A stretch of 64,000 bases of DNA from UBA1231 sp045652765 (GTDB lineage Bacteria > Bacillota_I > Bacilli_A > ML615J-28 > CAG-313): contig JAZOLG010000020.1 of assembly GCA_045652765.1 (NCBI GenBank), forward strand, positions 62,001 through 126,000, written 5' to 3'. The notes below the pieces were generated by a model, which was not told the DNA's origin, did no database searches, and was given only the letters and a program-made list of their open reading frames with translations. Shown here in pieces: positions 1 through 8,861 of this stretch. Positions within the stretch are counted from its first letter, which is position 1, and each line of letters begins with the position of its first letter. Position numbers and translations under genes: made by a program.

Positions 1-737
1 AGTTTTTTATAGATTTCTTCTGGTGTAGAAAGATTACCAAGTGGTAAACTTCCTCCCATATTTCTTAAGTAGTTTAAAATAACTTCACTATCACTAAGTC
101 TGGCTTTTTCTTTGTTTGCGCCTGTTGAACCATATAATAAGTTACCTTTAATGCTTATAATATGAAAGTCAATAATTTGACCTACTTTATATGATTCTCT
201 TAAAAGATTCTTATTAATAAAACAAACTTTAAAATCACTTGTACAAACTTGAATGCCATTTTGATTAACAGAGACTACAGTACCGGTTAATTTATCTTTA
301 ACATTTGGTAGTTCTTTATTAAAATGATCTTCAGTAGAAAGTGGTTTAGCTACTAACTGATTTGTTTTAACTTTAATGATACAAGGCAATTCATCATCCA
401 CATTTGGCCATAAACCTTTATTATCTGGTAAGAAATCTTTTGATACCAAAATGTCTTTCGCAATCCCGATATTAACAAAAACACCGGCATCACATATATC
501 TACAACTTTTACAAAACCAGGTTTTGTTGATGTAATAAATGGTTTTTCTAAGGTTGCACAAAGACGCTTCTTTTGATCGAAATAAAGGAATGCTTTAACT
601 TTATCACCAATTTTTAATTTTCTAGGTGTTTGATTAAAATGTAAGAATACAGTATCAATACCATTACTTAATGTATAACTAATATCTGTTTCTTTAATTA
701 CTTGTAAATTGTTAATATTTCCATATATTAAGTTCAT
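1..737 (-). CDS. cvfB: CvfB/YitL-family S1-domain RNA-binding protein, 3' end outside window
   Basis: The gene reads leftwards and runs off the window edge. The ATG at 737-735 is preceded by a weak GGTGAT ribosome site, and about 245 codons are visible. The N-terminus (MNLIYGNINNLQVIKE) is followed by several OB/S1-like segments. One has the S1 pattern GFVKVVDICDAGVFVNIG, and a second has LTGTVVSVNQNGIQV. This arrangement is that of the CvfB/YitL family, RNA-binding regulators of virulence or expression in Firmicutes with tandem S1 domains and a C-terminal winged helix, which would lie off the window. It is transcribed divergently from the lipoprotein gene at 840. The family call is from recognised pattern and architecture. 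The precise function here is unknown. Confidence 0.75.
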   Translation of the reverse strand, partial: MNLIYGNINNLQVIKETDISYTLSNGIDTVFLHFNQTPRKLKIGDKVKAFLYFDQKKRLCATLEKPFITSTKPGFVKVVDICDAGVFVNIGIAKDILVSKDFLPDNKGLWPNVDDELPCIIKVKTNQLVAKPLSTEDHFNKELPNVKDKLTGTVVSVNQNGIQVCTSDFKVCFINKNLLRESYKVGQIIDFHIISIKGNLLYGSTGANKEKARLSDSEVILNYLRNMGGSLPLGNLSTPEEIYKK

Positions 738-787
738 ATATATCACCAAAATTATTATATCAAAAAAGCAAATATTTTTCTATTAAA

Positions 788-817
788 TAACAAATAAGTT
801 TATAAATGTGTTATAAT
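788..817 (+). promoter_or_regulatory. Promoter of the 840 lipoprotein gene
   Basis: A TATAAT -10 box lies at 812-817 with an extended TG at 809-810. The -35 region (TAACAA, 788-793) is poor. It sits in the 102-bp divergent gap between cvfB and the lipoprotein gene. Confidence 0.5.
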
Positions 818-839
818 AGCTTAAATTATGGAGGTAAGT

Positions 840-2579
840 ATGAAAAAAATATTATCAATTTTGTTTACATTAATCTTTATATTTTGTTTAGTATCTTGTG
901 ATTCTCCAAGTGATGATTTGGATGATAAAGAAACTAAAAAGACTTATGTTGTACAGTTTGTTGATCCTGATGGATTAGTTTTAGGAACTAAAAAGGTCGA
1001 AGAAGGAGATATAGTTGATGAACCAGATTTTGATTTATCGGACTATAATGTAATCGCTTGGCTTAATGATGGAAAAGAATGGGATTTTCATATTGATAAA
1101 GTATATTCAGATATTACTTTAAAATTACATGCTACAAAACATGAACATATATATGTAAATGGAAAATGTGAATGTGGTAAAGTAGAATTAATCAACGGAC
1201 TTCCTGTTTATTCTGAAGATGAATTAAATAATTTAACAGCTAATATTTCTTTTTGGCACGTATTTGGTTCAAAAGGTCAAGAAGTGCTTGTTGAAATTAT
1301 AAAAGAGTTTAACAAAATATATCCTAACATTCAAGTAACTCATGAATCAAAAGGAAGTTACGAGAAATTACAATATAATATTGCTAAATTCTATAATACA
1401 AATCAACTACCAACGATTGCACAAGCAACATCTGAAGATATTTCATTTTATCTTGAATTAAATCGTTCTAAACCTACTTTAGGTTTAACGTCTATGAATA
1501 ATTTTATTTCTCATCCATTGTATGGATTATCAGATTCTCAAATGCAAGATTTCGAAATTAATTATTTAGAACAATGCAAAATGTTTGATTCTTCTAAAAC
1601 ATATTATTCTTTACCATTTACTAGACAAACAGAAGTTTTATATTTTAATGCTTCATGGTTTGAAGAAAAAGGTTTACTAGAAAAATACAATTTAGGCACT
1701 ATAGATTATGTCGATGGTACTATGACATTTATTCCAAAGGAGAATGCATCATTAACTTGGGATGAAATTGAAGAAATTGGTAAGTTATTTATAGAACAAC
1801 CGGAATATAAAAATTTATCATCATCTGAGAAAAATTTGAACTTTGCTTTTTCATATGACGAAGAAGATAATTTATTTATTAATCTAACTAAACAATGGGG
1901 CGGCGAATATATTAGTCCAAATGAAAGTCATTTTAATGAAATACTATTTAACAATGCTCAATCTAAATCTATGCTAGAATGGTATAAAAAAGGATATAAT
2001 AATGGTTATTTTGTAACTGGTTCTGCTTGGGGTGATCATGATGGAAATTCATCAGAAGGATTTATTAACGGTCAAATTAAGATGGTTGTTGGTTCATCAG
2101 GATCGGCAAGATATAAAAATCCTGAAAATAAATTTGTAGTTGGTGTTCTTCCATATCCACAAAAGGATGTTGAAAATAAAGCTGTTATATCTAGTGGTAG
2201 TGATTTAATTATTTTTAACACAAAAGAAGCTGATGAACAATTGGCAGGTTGGTTATTTATTAAATTTTTAACTACATGGCAAAATGGACTTGACATAGAA
2301 AAACAACCAACATATATGTTAACTAAAGAAAATTATACTTTGCCGATTATTTCTAGTGTTAAAAATTCATTAGAATATAATCAATTTTTAGTTGAGAACA
2401 ATTATTTAGGGTTAGTACAAAAAGTTGCGGCTAAACAACTAGAATATTCTTATACTGTACCTGTTATCCCACTTTCATCACGTTGTAGAGAGGCTGTTGA
2501 AAACCTTGTGGAGTCCGTATTATATGCAGGTGCTTTATTAGAAAACGCATATAGAGACGCACTAGACGAACTACAATAA
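840..2579 (+). CDS. ABC transporter solute-binding lipoprotein with N-terminal InlB-like repeat and HxH-CxCG module
   Basis: The product is a 579-residue family-1 extracellular solute-binding lipoprotein. The ATG at 840 is chosen over an in-frame ATG at 828 because GGAGG (830-834) lies just before it. The signal peptide ends in the lipobox LVSC (Cys20). Residues about 35-95 resemble an InlB/Listeria-Bacteroides repeat (VVQFVDPDG, VEEGDIVDEP). Next comes HEHIYVNGKCECGK (101-114), the His/Cys module also found in the NAGPA and GHL10 proteins of this window. From about residue 130 the binding-protein fold begins (ANISFWHVFGS, EFNKIYPNI). No permease or ATPase genes are adjacent, so the ligand and partners are unknown. 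The shared module suggests a link to the glycan system downstream. Confidence 0.8.
   Translation: MKKILSILFTLIFIFCLVSCDSPSDDLDDKETKKTYVVQFVDPDGLVLGTKKVEEGDIVDEPDFDLSDYNVIAWLNDGKEWDFHIDKVYSDITLKLHATKHEHIYVNGKCECGKVELINGLPVYSEDELNNLTANISFWHVFGSKGQEVLVEIIKEFNKIYPNIQVTHESKGSYEKLQYNIAKFYNTNQLPTIAQATSEDISFYLELNRSKPTLGLTSMNNFISHPLYGLSDSQMQDFEINYLEQCKMFDSSKTYYSLPFTRQTEVLYFNASWFEEKGLLEKYNLGTIDYVDGTMTFIPKENASLTWDEIEEIGKLFIEQPEYKNLSSSEKNLNFAFSYDEEDNLFINLTKQWGGEYISPNESHFNEILFNNAQSKSMLEWYKKGYNNGYFVTGSAWGDHDGNSSEGFINGQIKMVVGSSGSARYKNPENKFVVGVLPYPQKDVENKAVISSGSDLIIFNTKEADEQLAGWLFIKFLTTWQNGLDIEKQPTYMLTKENYTLPIISSVKNSLEYNQFLVENNYLGLVQKVAAKQLEYSYTVPVIPLSSRCREAVENLVESVLYAGALLENAYRDALDELQ
1140..1178 (+). repeat. 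HxH-x6-CxCG module, copy 1
   Basis: It encodes HEHIYVNGKCECG, with spacing identical to the copies near 22.6, 42.6 and 44.7 kb. Two His and two Cys at fixed spacing suggest a small metal site, which is an inference. Confidence 0.6.
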
Positions 2580-2595
2580 AATATAATTAAATTAC

Positions 2596-2624
2596 TTGAT
2601 AAAAAACATAAAATATGTTATAAT
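2596..2624 (+). promoter_or_regulatory. Promoter of rplS
   Basis: TTGATA (2596-2601), a 17-bp spacer and TATAAT (2619-2624) with an extended TG at 2616-2617 form a near-consensus housekeeping promoter. Confidence 0.8.
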
Positions 2625-2631
2625 AAATAAG

Positions 2632-2712
2632 CTGCGTAAAGCGTAGTGATATTCCGCTACTATTGTTATGATAGGAATGAATATAAGTTTGAAAAATTTC
2701 AAATGAGAAAAG
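2632..2712 (+). ncRNA. Structured 5' leader of rplS (candidate L19 leader)
   Basis: About 90 nt of untranslated leader separates the promoter from rplS. It contains a 6-bp stem 2643-2648/2655-2660 (GTAGTG with CGCTAC), a short stem 2660-2663/2671-2674, and an AT-rich inverted repeat TTTGAAA/TTTCAAA at 2688-2703 just before the ribosome site. Bacilli are known to carry an L19 autoregulatory leader at this position. I matched position and stems only, not a covariance model. Confidence 0.4.
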
Positions 2713-2722
2713 GAGTGTTAAT

Positions 2723-3070
2723 ATGAGTCAAGCATTAATTGATGCAGTAACTAAAGGTTACTTAAGATCAGACATCCCAGCATTTAGAGCTGGTGATAAT
2801 GTTAAAGTTCATGTTAGAATTAAAGAAGGAGATCGCGAAAGAATCCAAGTATTCGAAGGATTAGTTATCGCTCGCCGTGGTGGTGGAATTAGCGAAACTT
2901 ATACTGTACGTAAGATTTCTTCAGGTGTTGGTGTAGAAAGAACTTTCCCAGTTCATACTCCAATGGTTGCAAAAATCGAAGTATTACGTCATGGTAAAGT
3001 ACGTCGTGCTAAATTACATTACATCAGAACTTTATCTGCAAGAGCTGCAAGAATTAAAGAACGTCGATAA
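2723..3070 (+). CDS. rplS: 50S ribosomal protein L19
   Basis: The 115-residue product has the usual L19 length and features: MSQALIDAVTKGYLRSDIP at the start, FRAGDNVKVHVRIKEG and RIQVFEGLVIARRGGGI in the middle, and the basic tail ARAARIKERR. L19 sits at the 30S-50S interface of the large subunit. A strong AAGGAG site precedes the ATG. It is monocistronic, with its own promoter, a structured leader and a terminator. In Bacillus rplS follows trmD and rimM, but here it is next to a lipoprotein gene, so the usual neighbourhood is lost. Confidence 0.97.
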   Translation: MSQALIDAVTKGYLRSDIPAFRAGDNVKVHVRIKEGDRERIQVFEGLVIARRGGGISETYTVRKISSGVGVERTFPVHTPMVAKIEVLRHGKVRRAKLHYIRTLSARAARIKERR

Positions 3071-3073
3071 AAG

Positions 3074-3097
3074 AATACCCGCATGGGTATTTTTTTT
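3074..3097 (+). terminator. Intrinsic terminator of rplS
   Basis: AATACCC (3074-3080) pairs with GGGTATT (3085-3091) across a GCAT loop and is followed by a T run. Confidence 0.9.
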
Positions 3098-3111
3098 ATT
3101 TAGCATAAATG

Positions 3112-3123
3112 TTGCGCGCGCAA
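3112..3123. promoter_or_regulatory. 12-bp perfect palindrome over the -35 box (candidate operator)
   Basis: TTGCGCGCGCAA is a perfect 12-bp palindrome and is strikingly GC-rich in an AT-rich gap. It covers the -35 hexamer of the exporter promoter. A repressor site is plausible, but no regulator gene is adjacent. Confidence 0.4.
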
Positions 3124-3140
3124 TAAAAAAGTTGTATAAT
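3112..3140 (+). promoter_or_regulatory. Promoter of the bmrCD-like operon
   Basis: TTGCGC (3112-3117), a 17-bp spacer and TATAAT (3135-3140) precede an AGGAGG ribosome site. The -35 box lies inside the palindrome at 3112-3123. Confidence 0.7.
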
Positions 3141-3167
3141 ATTGTCTATATATAGGAGGTGTTAGTT

Positions 3168-4904
3168 ATGGGCCGTTTTAAATCCATTAAATGGTTTCTA
3201 AAGAAAAGCTGGTATAAATATGTAATCGCAATAATTCTTACTATTTTATCAGTAGTATTAGATGTAGTAAAACCAAAACTTGTTGGTCAAGTTATAGACT
3301 TAATTGGCTTATCGGAAATTACTTTTGTTAATTTTAAGACATTGATGATTATTATTGCAATTGTATTTATAAGTCGTTTCGTTGTAAGTATATTTAAAAG
3401 AATTATTTCAGGACATTTATTTCATTCAATCTACTATGAATTAAAGATTAGATTTATGAATAAAGTTCTTATCCAAGATTCAACTTTTTTTACAAAACAC
3501 CATTCAGGAGATTTAATGAATCGCGCAACTGCCGATACATTCCAAATGGCAAATAATAGTACACAATTTATACTAAGTATTTTTGAAGTAATCTTAATGA
3601 TTGGTATTTCTGCAGTAATGATGTTTACCATTCACCCATTGCTTTCAATATATTCAATTATACCTCTTCCATTTATCTTTTTAGTAGTTTACAAAATCAG
3701 ACCATATATATCTAAAAACTGGCGTTTAGTTCGAAAAAAGAATAGTGAATTATCTGATATTACAATGGAAAGTGTTCAACATGTGAAATTAATTAGATCT
3801 TTTGTTAATGAAGAAAAAGATTATAATAGATTAGATAAAGTTGCGAAAGAATGTTATGACATTGAAAAGAAAGCAGTTTATCTAAGATCTGTATTTGGTC
3901 CAACATTTAGATTATGTACAATCATCAGCCAGATGGTTGCATTCATTTTTGGTTCATTTTGTGTAATGAATCAAGAAATAACTGTTGGTGAATTAATAAC
4001 ATTTAACTTATATTTAGCACAATTCTCAAATCCAATGATTCAACTTGGAAACCAAATGGCAACGTTTGTTCAAAGTAAGGTTGCGTTTGATAGAATCAAT
4101 GAAATAATGGATTCATTGCCTGATGTACAAGATAGAAAGAATGCTAAAGAAATTAACACATTTGAAAGTATTAAATTTAATAATTTTACATTTAGATATC
4201 CAGAAACTGATATTGATATTTTAAATAACTTTAATTTAACAATTAATAAGGGTGAAACTATTGGTATAGTTGGTAAAACTGGATGTGGTAAAACTACTTT
4301 AATTAAACAGTTTTTAAGACAATACCCAGTTAGTGATAATTTAACAATTGATAATAAATCAATTAATGATATATCTAAAGCTAGTATTAGAAGTTTAGTA
4401 TGTTACGTTCCACAAGAACATGCGTTATTCTCAAGAACAATTGAACAAAACCTAGAAATTGGTAAAAGTAAAAATACAACACTTTCTTTACAAGAAGCAG
4501 TATTGATGGCAGATTTTAAAAAAGATTTAGATTTTTTACCAGATGGTCTTAATACAATTGTTGGTGAATACGGTGTTACTTTATCTGGTGGTCAAAAACA
4601 AAGGTTGTCTATCGCAAGAGCTTTATATAAAGATTCAGAAATTTTAATTTTAGATGATTCATTAAGTGCTGTTGATGGAACAACAGAATCAAACATTATC
4701 GCAAACTTAAAGAAAATTAGAAGTAATAAAACAAACTTAATTGTCGCACATAGACTTAGTGCTGTAGAGCATGCTGATAAAATAATTGTTATTGACAATG
4801 GTAGTGTCAAAGAAATTGGAACACACCAAGAACTTATGGCAAATAAAGGGTGGTATTTTGAACAATACCAAAAACAATTAATGGGAGGTGAAGGTAATGA
4901 GTAA
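3168..4904 (+). CDS. bmrC: Heterodimeric ABC exporter half-transporter, BmrC/YheI-like
   Basis: The 578-residue product is an ABC exporter half with an N-terminal membrane domain (about 1-310, six helices) and a C-terminal ATPase. The start is ATG 3168, 8 nt after AGGAGG, rather than the GTG at 3159. It has Walker A GKTGCGKTT and an intact signature LSGGQKQR. Walker B reads LILDDSLSAVD, so Asp replaces the catalytic Glu. That substitution is typical of the degenerate site in BmrC of the BmrC/BmrD multidrug pair, as is the 580/675-residue size difference from its partner. The next gene overlaps it by 8 nt and encodes that partner. Substrate is unknown; drug or lipid export is likely. Confidence 0.85.
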   Translation: MGRFKSIKWFLKKSWYKYVIAIILTILSVVLDVVKPKLVGQVIDLIGLSEITFVNFKTLMIIIAIVFISRFVVSIFKRIISGHLFHSIYYELKIRFMNKVLIQDSTFFTKHHSGDLMNRATADTFQMANNSTQFILSIFEVILMIGISAVMMFTIHPLLSIYSIIPLPFIFLVVYKIRPYISKNWRLVRKKNSELSDITMESVQHVKLIRSFVNEEKDYNRLDKVAKECYDIEKKAVYLRSVFGPTFRLCTIISQMVAFIFGSFCVMNQEITVGELITFNLYLAQFSNPMIQLGNQMATFVQSKVAFDRINEIMDSLPDVQDRKNAKEINTFESIKFNNFTFRYPETDIDILNNFNLTINKGETIGIVGKTGCGKTTLIKQFLRQYPVSDNLTIDNKSINDISKASIRSLVCYVPQEHALFSRTIEQNLEIGKSKNTTLSLQEAVLMADFKKDLDFLPDGLNTIVGEYGVTLSGGQKQRLSIARALYKDSEILILDDSLSAVDGTTESNIIANLKKIRSNKTNLIVAHRLSAVEHADKIIVIDNGSVKEIGTHQELMANKGWYFEQYQKQLMGGEGNE

Positions 4905-6918
4905 GAATGATCGTTATCAAAATTATCCACCAGAAGTTGTTTTAAAACGCGTTGTGAAATACGCATGGAAGAGTAGAGTATTAATTGGTCTTTCTCTTCT
5001 ATTCTTAACTGTTTTTACGGTTTTAGAACTTTTCCAACCTAAACTAGTTAGTAAATTACTTGATGATTATTTATTAAGTGTTCAAACAACTTGGGAAAAA
5101 GCTGGAAGTGAAGTTTTATTTGAAAATGAATATTATCAAAAGAAAACCGAAAATAGCGATCCAAGCAAACTTTATACAATTGTATATTATGATTCAAAAT
5201 ATATATTAGTAGATGGTGAAATTCAAAAAGATAATATTGATAGTCTTGAATTAACGGATACTGAAAATAGAGTTGTTATAAATATGGATAGCTTAAAAAC
5301 AAATGGTCGAATTTTAAACAAAGATGAACTTAGATGTTTCTTTAGTCCAGTAATACCATTAATTATAAAAGTAATCATAATTTACGCAATTCTAACTGTG
5401 TTAATTACGATATTAAGATTTTTCCAAAATATCTTCTTTGAAAATGCATCTATGAGATTAACATTAGATATGCGAAGAAGTGCATTTGATAAACTTAATC
5501 GTCTTCCGATGAATTACTTTGTTCAAGAACCTAGTGGTAAAGTTGTTACAAAGATTATATCTGATTCAGAAGGTGTACGTGGTTTATACTCTGTTATATT
5601 CCAAATTATTGCGGCGGTTATATCGCTTGTAATGGTATTAATAGCACTATTTATGGCAGAATGGAAACTTGCATTAATTTGTATTTGTGTTGCACCAATT
5701 ATATTGATTTGGATGACAGTATATCGAAAAGTCAATAATAAATATAATCACAAGATTAGAGAAATGAATTCTATTATTAATGCTAATATGGCACAATATG
5801 TTGGTGGGATGGAAATTATACAACAATTTGAAAAAGAAGAACAAATGCATGACGAATATGATGACCTTCTTAAAACAAATTATAGAAATAAAATGAATTC
5901 GTTAAAAATTAATTCAGTATTTGGTTCAGAATTACTAGGCTTAATTAGAAATGGTTTAACTGCTTTAGTTATTTTCTATTTTGGTAGAAACATCTTAACA
6001 GGTAGTGCCGCCATTAGTGCTGGTTTGTTGTATTTATATGTTACATATATTGAAAGAATTGTTGATCCGATTATGATGATTTTCTTCAACCTAAATGCTT
6101 TAGAAGATTCATTTGTTGCATCGGCTAGAATATTTGATTTATTAGATCAACCAGAAGATTTATATTTAGGATTTAATGAAAAACCTAATTTTTCAGGGGA
6201 TATAGAATTTAAAAATATAACATTTAGTTATGATGGTGAAAATCCTGTACTAAAAAATATTTCGTTTAATGTTAAAAGCGGAGATTTCATTGGACTTGCA
6301 GGACATACAGGTTCTGGAAAAACAACGATTATGACATTGCTTCAAAGATTTTATGATTTACAAGTTGGTCAAATTATAATTGATGGTGTCGATTTTATGG
6401 AATACACTAAACAAGAAGTTAGAAGTAATATTGGTTATGTAATTCAGGAACCTGCAATTTTCTCAGGAACTATTAAATCTAATATTACAATGAATGAAGA
6501 ATTTAGTGATGAAGAAGTAGAAAAAGTATTGATGATGATAGGTGCAGAAAAGTTTGTTAATGGATTTACTAAAGGAATTCATACTGAACTTGATCACTTA
6601 GGTTCAAATCTTTCAACGGGTGAAAAACAATTATTATCATTTGCGAGAATTTTGCTTCGTGATCCTAAGATCATTATTCTTGATGAAGCAACAGCTAATA
6701 TAGATACGCAAACAGAATCAATTATTCAAAAAGCTTTAGCGGTACTTGCGAAAGGAAGAACAACATTTGTGGTTGCTCACCGTTTATCAACAATTCAACA
6801 TGCAGACCAAATATATGTATTGAATGCTGGTGAAATTGCAGAACATGGAACACATGATGAACTATATAACGCCAATGGATACTATAGAAGTATGTATGAT
6901 GCACAGTTTCAAAAATAA
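4897..6918 (+). CDS. bmrD: Heterodimeric ABC exporter half-transporter, BmrD/YheH-like
   Basis: The 673-residue partner of the preceding half-transporter starts at ATG 4897 (GGGAGG upstream) inside the end of bmrC. Between the first and second membrane helices it has an insertion of about 90 residues (about 50-145), predicted to be external. BmrD proteins are known for such an insertion, and the B. subtilis protein is also about 673 residues. Walker A is GHTGSGKTT and Walker B is IIILDEATANID with the catalytic Glu present, but the signature is LSTGEKQ, a deviation from LSGGQ. The two halves therefore have one canonical and one degenerate ATP site when paired. In B. subtilis the pair is drug-inducible through an attenuation leader, and nothing like that was seen here. 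Confidence 0.87.
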   Translation: MSKNDRYQNYPPEVVLKRVVKYAWKSRVLIGLSLLFLTVFTVLELFQPKLVSKLLDDYLLSVQTTWEKAGSEVLFENEYYQKKTENSDPSKLYTIVYYDSKYILVDGEIQKDNIDSLELTDTENRVVINMDSLKTNGRILNKDELRCFFSPVIPLIIKVIIIYAILTVLITILRFFQNIFFENASMRLTLDMRRSAFDKLNRLPMNYFVQEPSGKVVTKIISDSEGVRGLYSVIFQIIAAVISLVMVLIALFMAEWKLALICICVAPIILIWMTVYRKVNNKYNHKIREMNSIINANMAQYVGGMEIIQQFEKEEQMHDEYDDLLKTNYRNKMNSLKINSVFGSELLGLIRNGLTALVIFYFGRNILTGSAAISAGLLYLYVTYIERIVDPIMMIFFNLNALEDSFVASARIFDLLDQPEDLYLGFNEKPNFSGDIEFKNITFSYDGENPVLKNISFNVKSGDFIGLAGHTGSGKTTIMTLLQRFYDLQVGQIIIDGVDFMEYTKQEVRSNIGYVIQEPAIFSGTIKSNITMNEEFSDEEVEKVLMMIGAEKFVNGFTKGIHTELDHLGSNLSTGEKQLLSFARILLRDPKIIILDEATANIDTQTESIIQKALAVLAKGRTTFVVAHRLSTIQHADQIYVLNAGEIAEHGTHDELYNANGYYRSMYDAQFQK

Positions 6919-6929
6919 GGAGTATATAT

Positions 6930-7409
6930 ATGAATCATCAAATAAGATATGCTAATCAATTTGATATTGATAAAATATTGTACTTTATAACAGAACTTGC
7001 AATTTATGAAAAAATGTTAGATGAAGTTGTTGTTACAAAAGATTTAATTCACAAATGGTTATTTGAAGAAAAGATTGCAGAAGTACTTTTTGTAATGGAA
7101 AATGATAAAGAAGTTGGCTTTGCCTTATTTTTCCATAATTACTCTACATTTGTTGGAAGAGCAGGTATATACTTAGAAGATTTATATGTTTTACCAGAAT
7201 ATCGTAATAAAGGGTATGGTAAAGCATTAATAAAAAAACTTGCTAGTATTTGTCTAGAAAGACAATGTGGTAGATTTGAGTGGTGTTGTCTTAATTGGAA
7301 TAAACCAAGTATCGATTTTTATTTATCACTAGGAGCTAAACCGATGAATGAATGGACAACATACCGAGTAGACGGAGAAGCTTTAATAAATCTAGCTAAA
7401 GAAAAATAA
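6930..7409 (+). CDS. GNAT acetyltransferase, diamine/thialysine type
   Basis: The 159-residue single-domain GNAT has the acetyl-CoA motif LYVLPEYRNKGYGKAL followed by FEWCCLNWNKPSIDFYLSLGA. That second block is characteristic of the spermidine/spermine and thialysine N-acetyltransferase group. It would transfer acetyl from acetyl-CoA to a small amine. It lies 11 nt after bmrD with an AAGGAG site and is likely cotranscribed with the exporter genes. The unit ends in a strong terminator. The group assignment is fairly secure; the substrate is not. Confidence 0.75.
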   Translation: MNHQIRYANQFDIDKILYFITELAIYEKMLDEVVVTKDLIHKWLFEEKIAEVLFVMENDKEVGFALFFHNYSTFVGRAGIYLEDLYVLPEYRNKGYGKALIKKLASICLERQCGRFEWCCLNWNKPSIDFYLSLGAKPMNEWTTYRVDGEALINLAKEK

Positions 7410-7438
7410 AGTGCATATTTTGCACTTTATTTTTTTTG
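7406..7438 (+). terminator. Intrinsic terminator of the exporter operon
   Basis: A 10-bp perfect stem (7406-7415 with 7421-7430; ATAAAGTGCA arm) with loop TATTT is followed by a long T run. The arm overlaps the stop codon of the GNAT gene. Confidence 0.92.
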
Positions 7439-7445
7439 TTAAATA

Positions 7446-7454
7446 TGTTATAAT
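7446..7454 (+). promoter_or_regulatory. Extended -10 promoter of the MATE gene
   Basis: TGTTATAAT (7446-7454) is an extended -10. No good -35 is seen because the upstream DNA is the T run of the terminator. Confidence 0.55.
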
Positions 7455-7488
7455 ATATATGCTTTAAAAAAATACTTAGGTGAATGAT

Positions 7489-8847
7489 ATGAACAATAAA
7501 GAATATTTAGGGAAAGAGAAAATAGGTAAATTACTCGTTAAATTAGCAATTCCATCCGTTATAGCACAACTAGTAAATATGCTTTATAATATAATTGATA
7601 GAGTATATATCGGTCATATGCCAAATGTTGGAAGTCAGGCGTTAACTGGTGTTGGTGTATGCTTGCCTTTAATATTAATTGTATCAGCTTTTGCGGCATT
7701 AGTTTCATCTGGTGGAGCTCCACGCGCTTCAATTAAACTAGGAGAAAAAGACTATCAAGGTGCTGAAGAAATTCTTGGTAATTGTTTTTCATTACAAATT
7801 ATCATTTCAATAATATTAACAGCACTTTTGTTGATTTTTGGTAGACCATTACTACTTGCTTTTGGTGGAAGTAGTAACACGATTGAATATGCAACAAGTT
7901 ATATGAATATATATGCTATAGGTACAATATTTGTTCAACTTACGCTTGGGATGAATGGATTTATTTCATGTCAAGGTTTTACTAAATATAGTATGATCAG
8001 TGTTGCAATCGGTGCAGTAACAAATATTATTCTAGATCCCATTTTTATATATGGATTAAATATGGGGGTTTCAGGAGCGGCACTTGCGACTATTATCGCA
8101 CAAGCTATATCTACAGTTTGGGTATTAAGTTTTTTAAGAAGCAAAAAAACATTTATTAAACTAAAAACAAGTTATATGAAACTACATGCAAATGTTATTG
8201 TTCCTTGTGTATTACTTGGACTTGCGACATTTATTATGCAAGCTAGTGAAAGTGCGATTGCAATTTGTTTTAACTCATCACTTCAAAAATATGGAGGAGA
8301 TTTGGAAGTAGGCACAATGACTATTCTTACTAGTGTAATGCAATTTGCAATGATGCCAATGCAAGGTGTAGCTCAAGGCGCACAACCAATAATTAGTTAC
8401 AATTTTGGCGCGAAAAATAAATCAAGAGTCATCTCAATCTTTAAGTTGTTATTAACTGTTTGTTTGACTTATTCTTTAGTTTTGTTTACAAGCATCATGT
8501 TATTTCCAAAAGGATTTGCAGGAATCTTTACTGACAACCAAGAACTTGTAAATTTTGCGTCTAGGATGCTTAGAGTATATTGTGCAGGTATTGGAATATT
8601 TGGAATACAAATCGCATGTCAAATGACATTTGTTTCTATAGGCAATTCTTTGAGTTCAATATTAGTTGCAGTATTTAGAAAAATAATTGTATTGATTCCG
8701 TTAATATATATCATACCATTATTAATAGATAATAAAATACTTGGTGTATATTTAGCAGAACCGATTGCAGATGTATCTGCTGTCATTTTTACAATTATTT
8801 TGTTTAGTTTCAAATTTAAAAAATCGATAAAGTTAATAACTGAATAA
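7489..8847 (+). CDS. MATE-family multidrug/sodium efflux pump
   Basis: The 452-residue membrane protein has twelve predicted helices. The N-terminal LVKLAIPSVIAQLVNMLYNIIDRVYIGH and MTILTSVMQFAMMPMQGVAQGAQPIISYNFGA in the second half are hallmarks of MepA-like MATE pumps. These extrude cationic drugs or metabolites using an ion gradient. The start is ATG 7489 with AGGTGA upstream, rather than the GTG at 7480. A DUF1292 gene follows after 14 nt. There is no adjacent MarR-type regulator of the mepR kind. Confidence 0.87.
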   Translation: MNNKEYLGKEKIGKLLVKLAIPSVIAQLVNMLYNIIDRVYIGHMPNVGSQALTGVGVCLPLILIVSAFAALVSSGGAPRASIKLGEKDYQGAEEILGNCFSLQIIISIILTALLLIFGRPLLLAFGGSSNTIEYATSYMNIYAIGTIFVQLTLGMNGFISCQGFTKYSMISVAIGAVTNIILDPIFIYGLNMGVSGAALATIIAQAISTVWVLSFLRSKKTFIKLKTSYMKLHANVIVPCVLLGLATFIMQASESAIAICFNSSLQKYGGDLEVGTMTILTSVMQFAMMPMQGVAQGAQPIISYNFGAKNKSRVISIFKLLLTVCLTYSLVLFTSIMLFPKGFAGIFTDNQELVNFASRMLRVYCAGIGIFGIQIACQMTFVSIGNSLSSILVAVFRKIIVLIPLIYIIPLLIDNKILGVYLAEPIADVSAVIFTIILFSFKFKKSIKLITE

Positions 8848-8861
8848 AATGGAGGAATAAA

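Noticed and set aside
2967..3155. Short + strand frame overlapping the end of rplS
   Set aside because: It lies in another frame of rplS and crosses the terminator.
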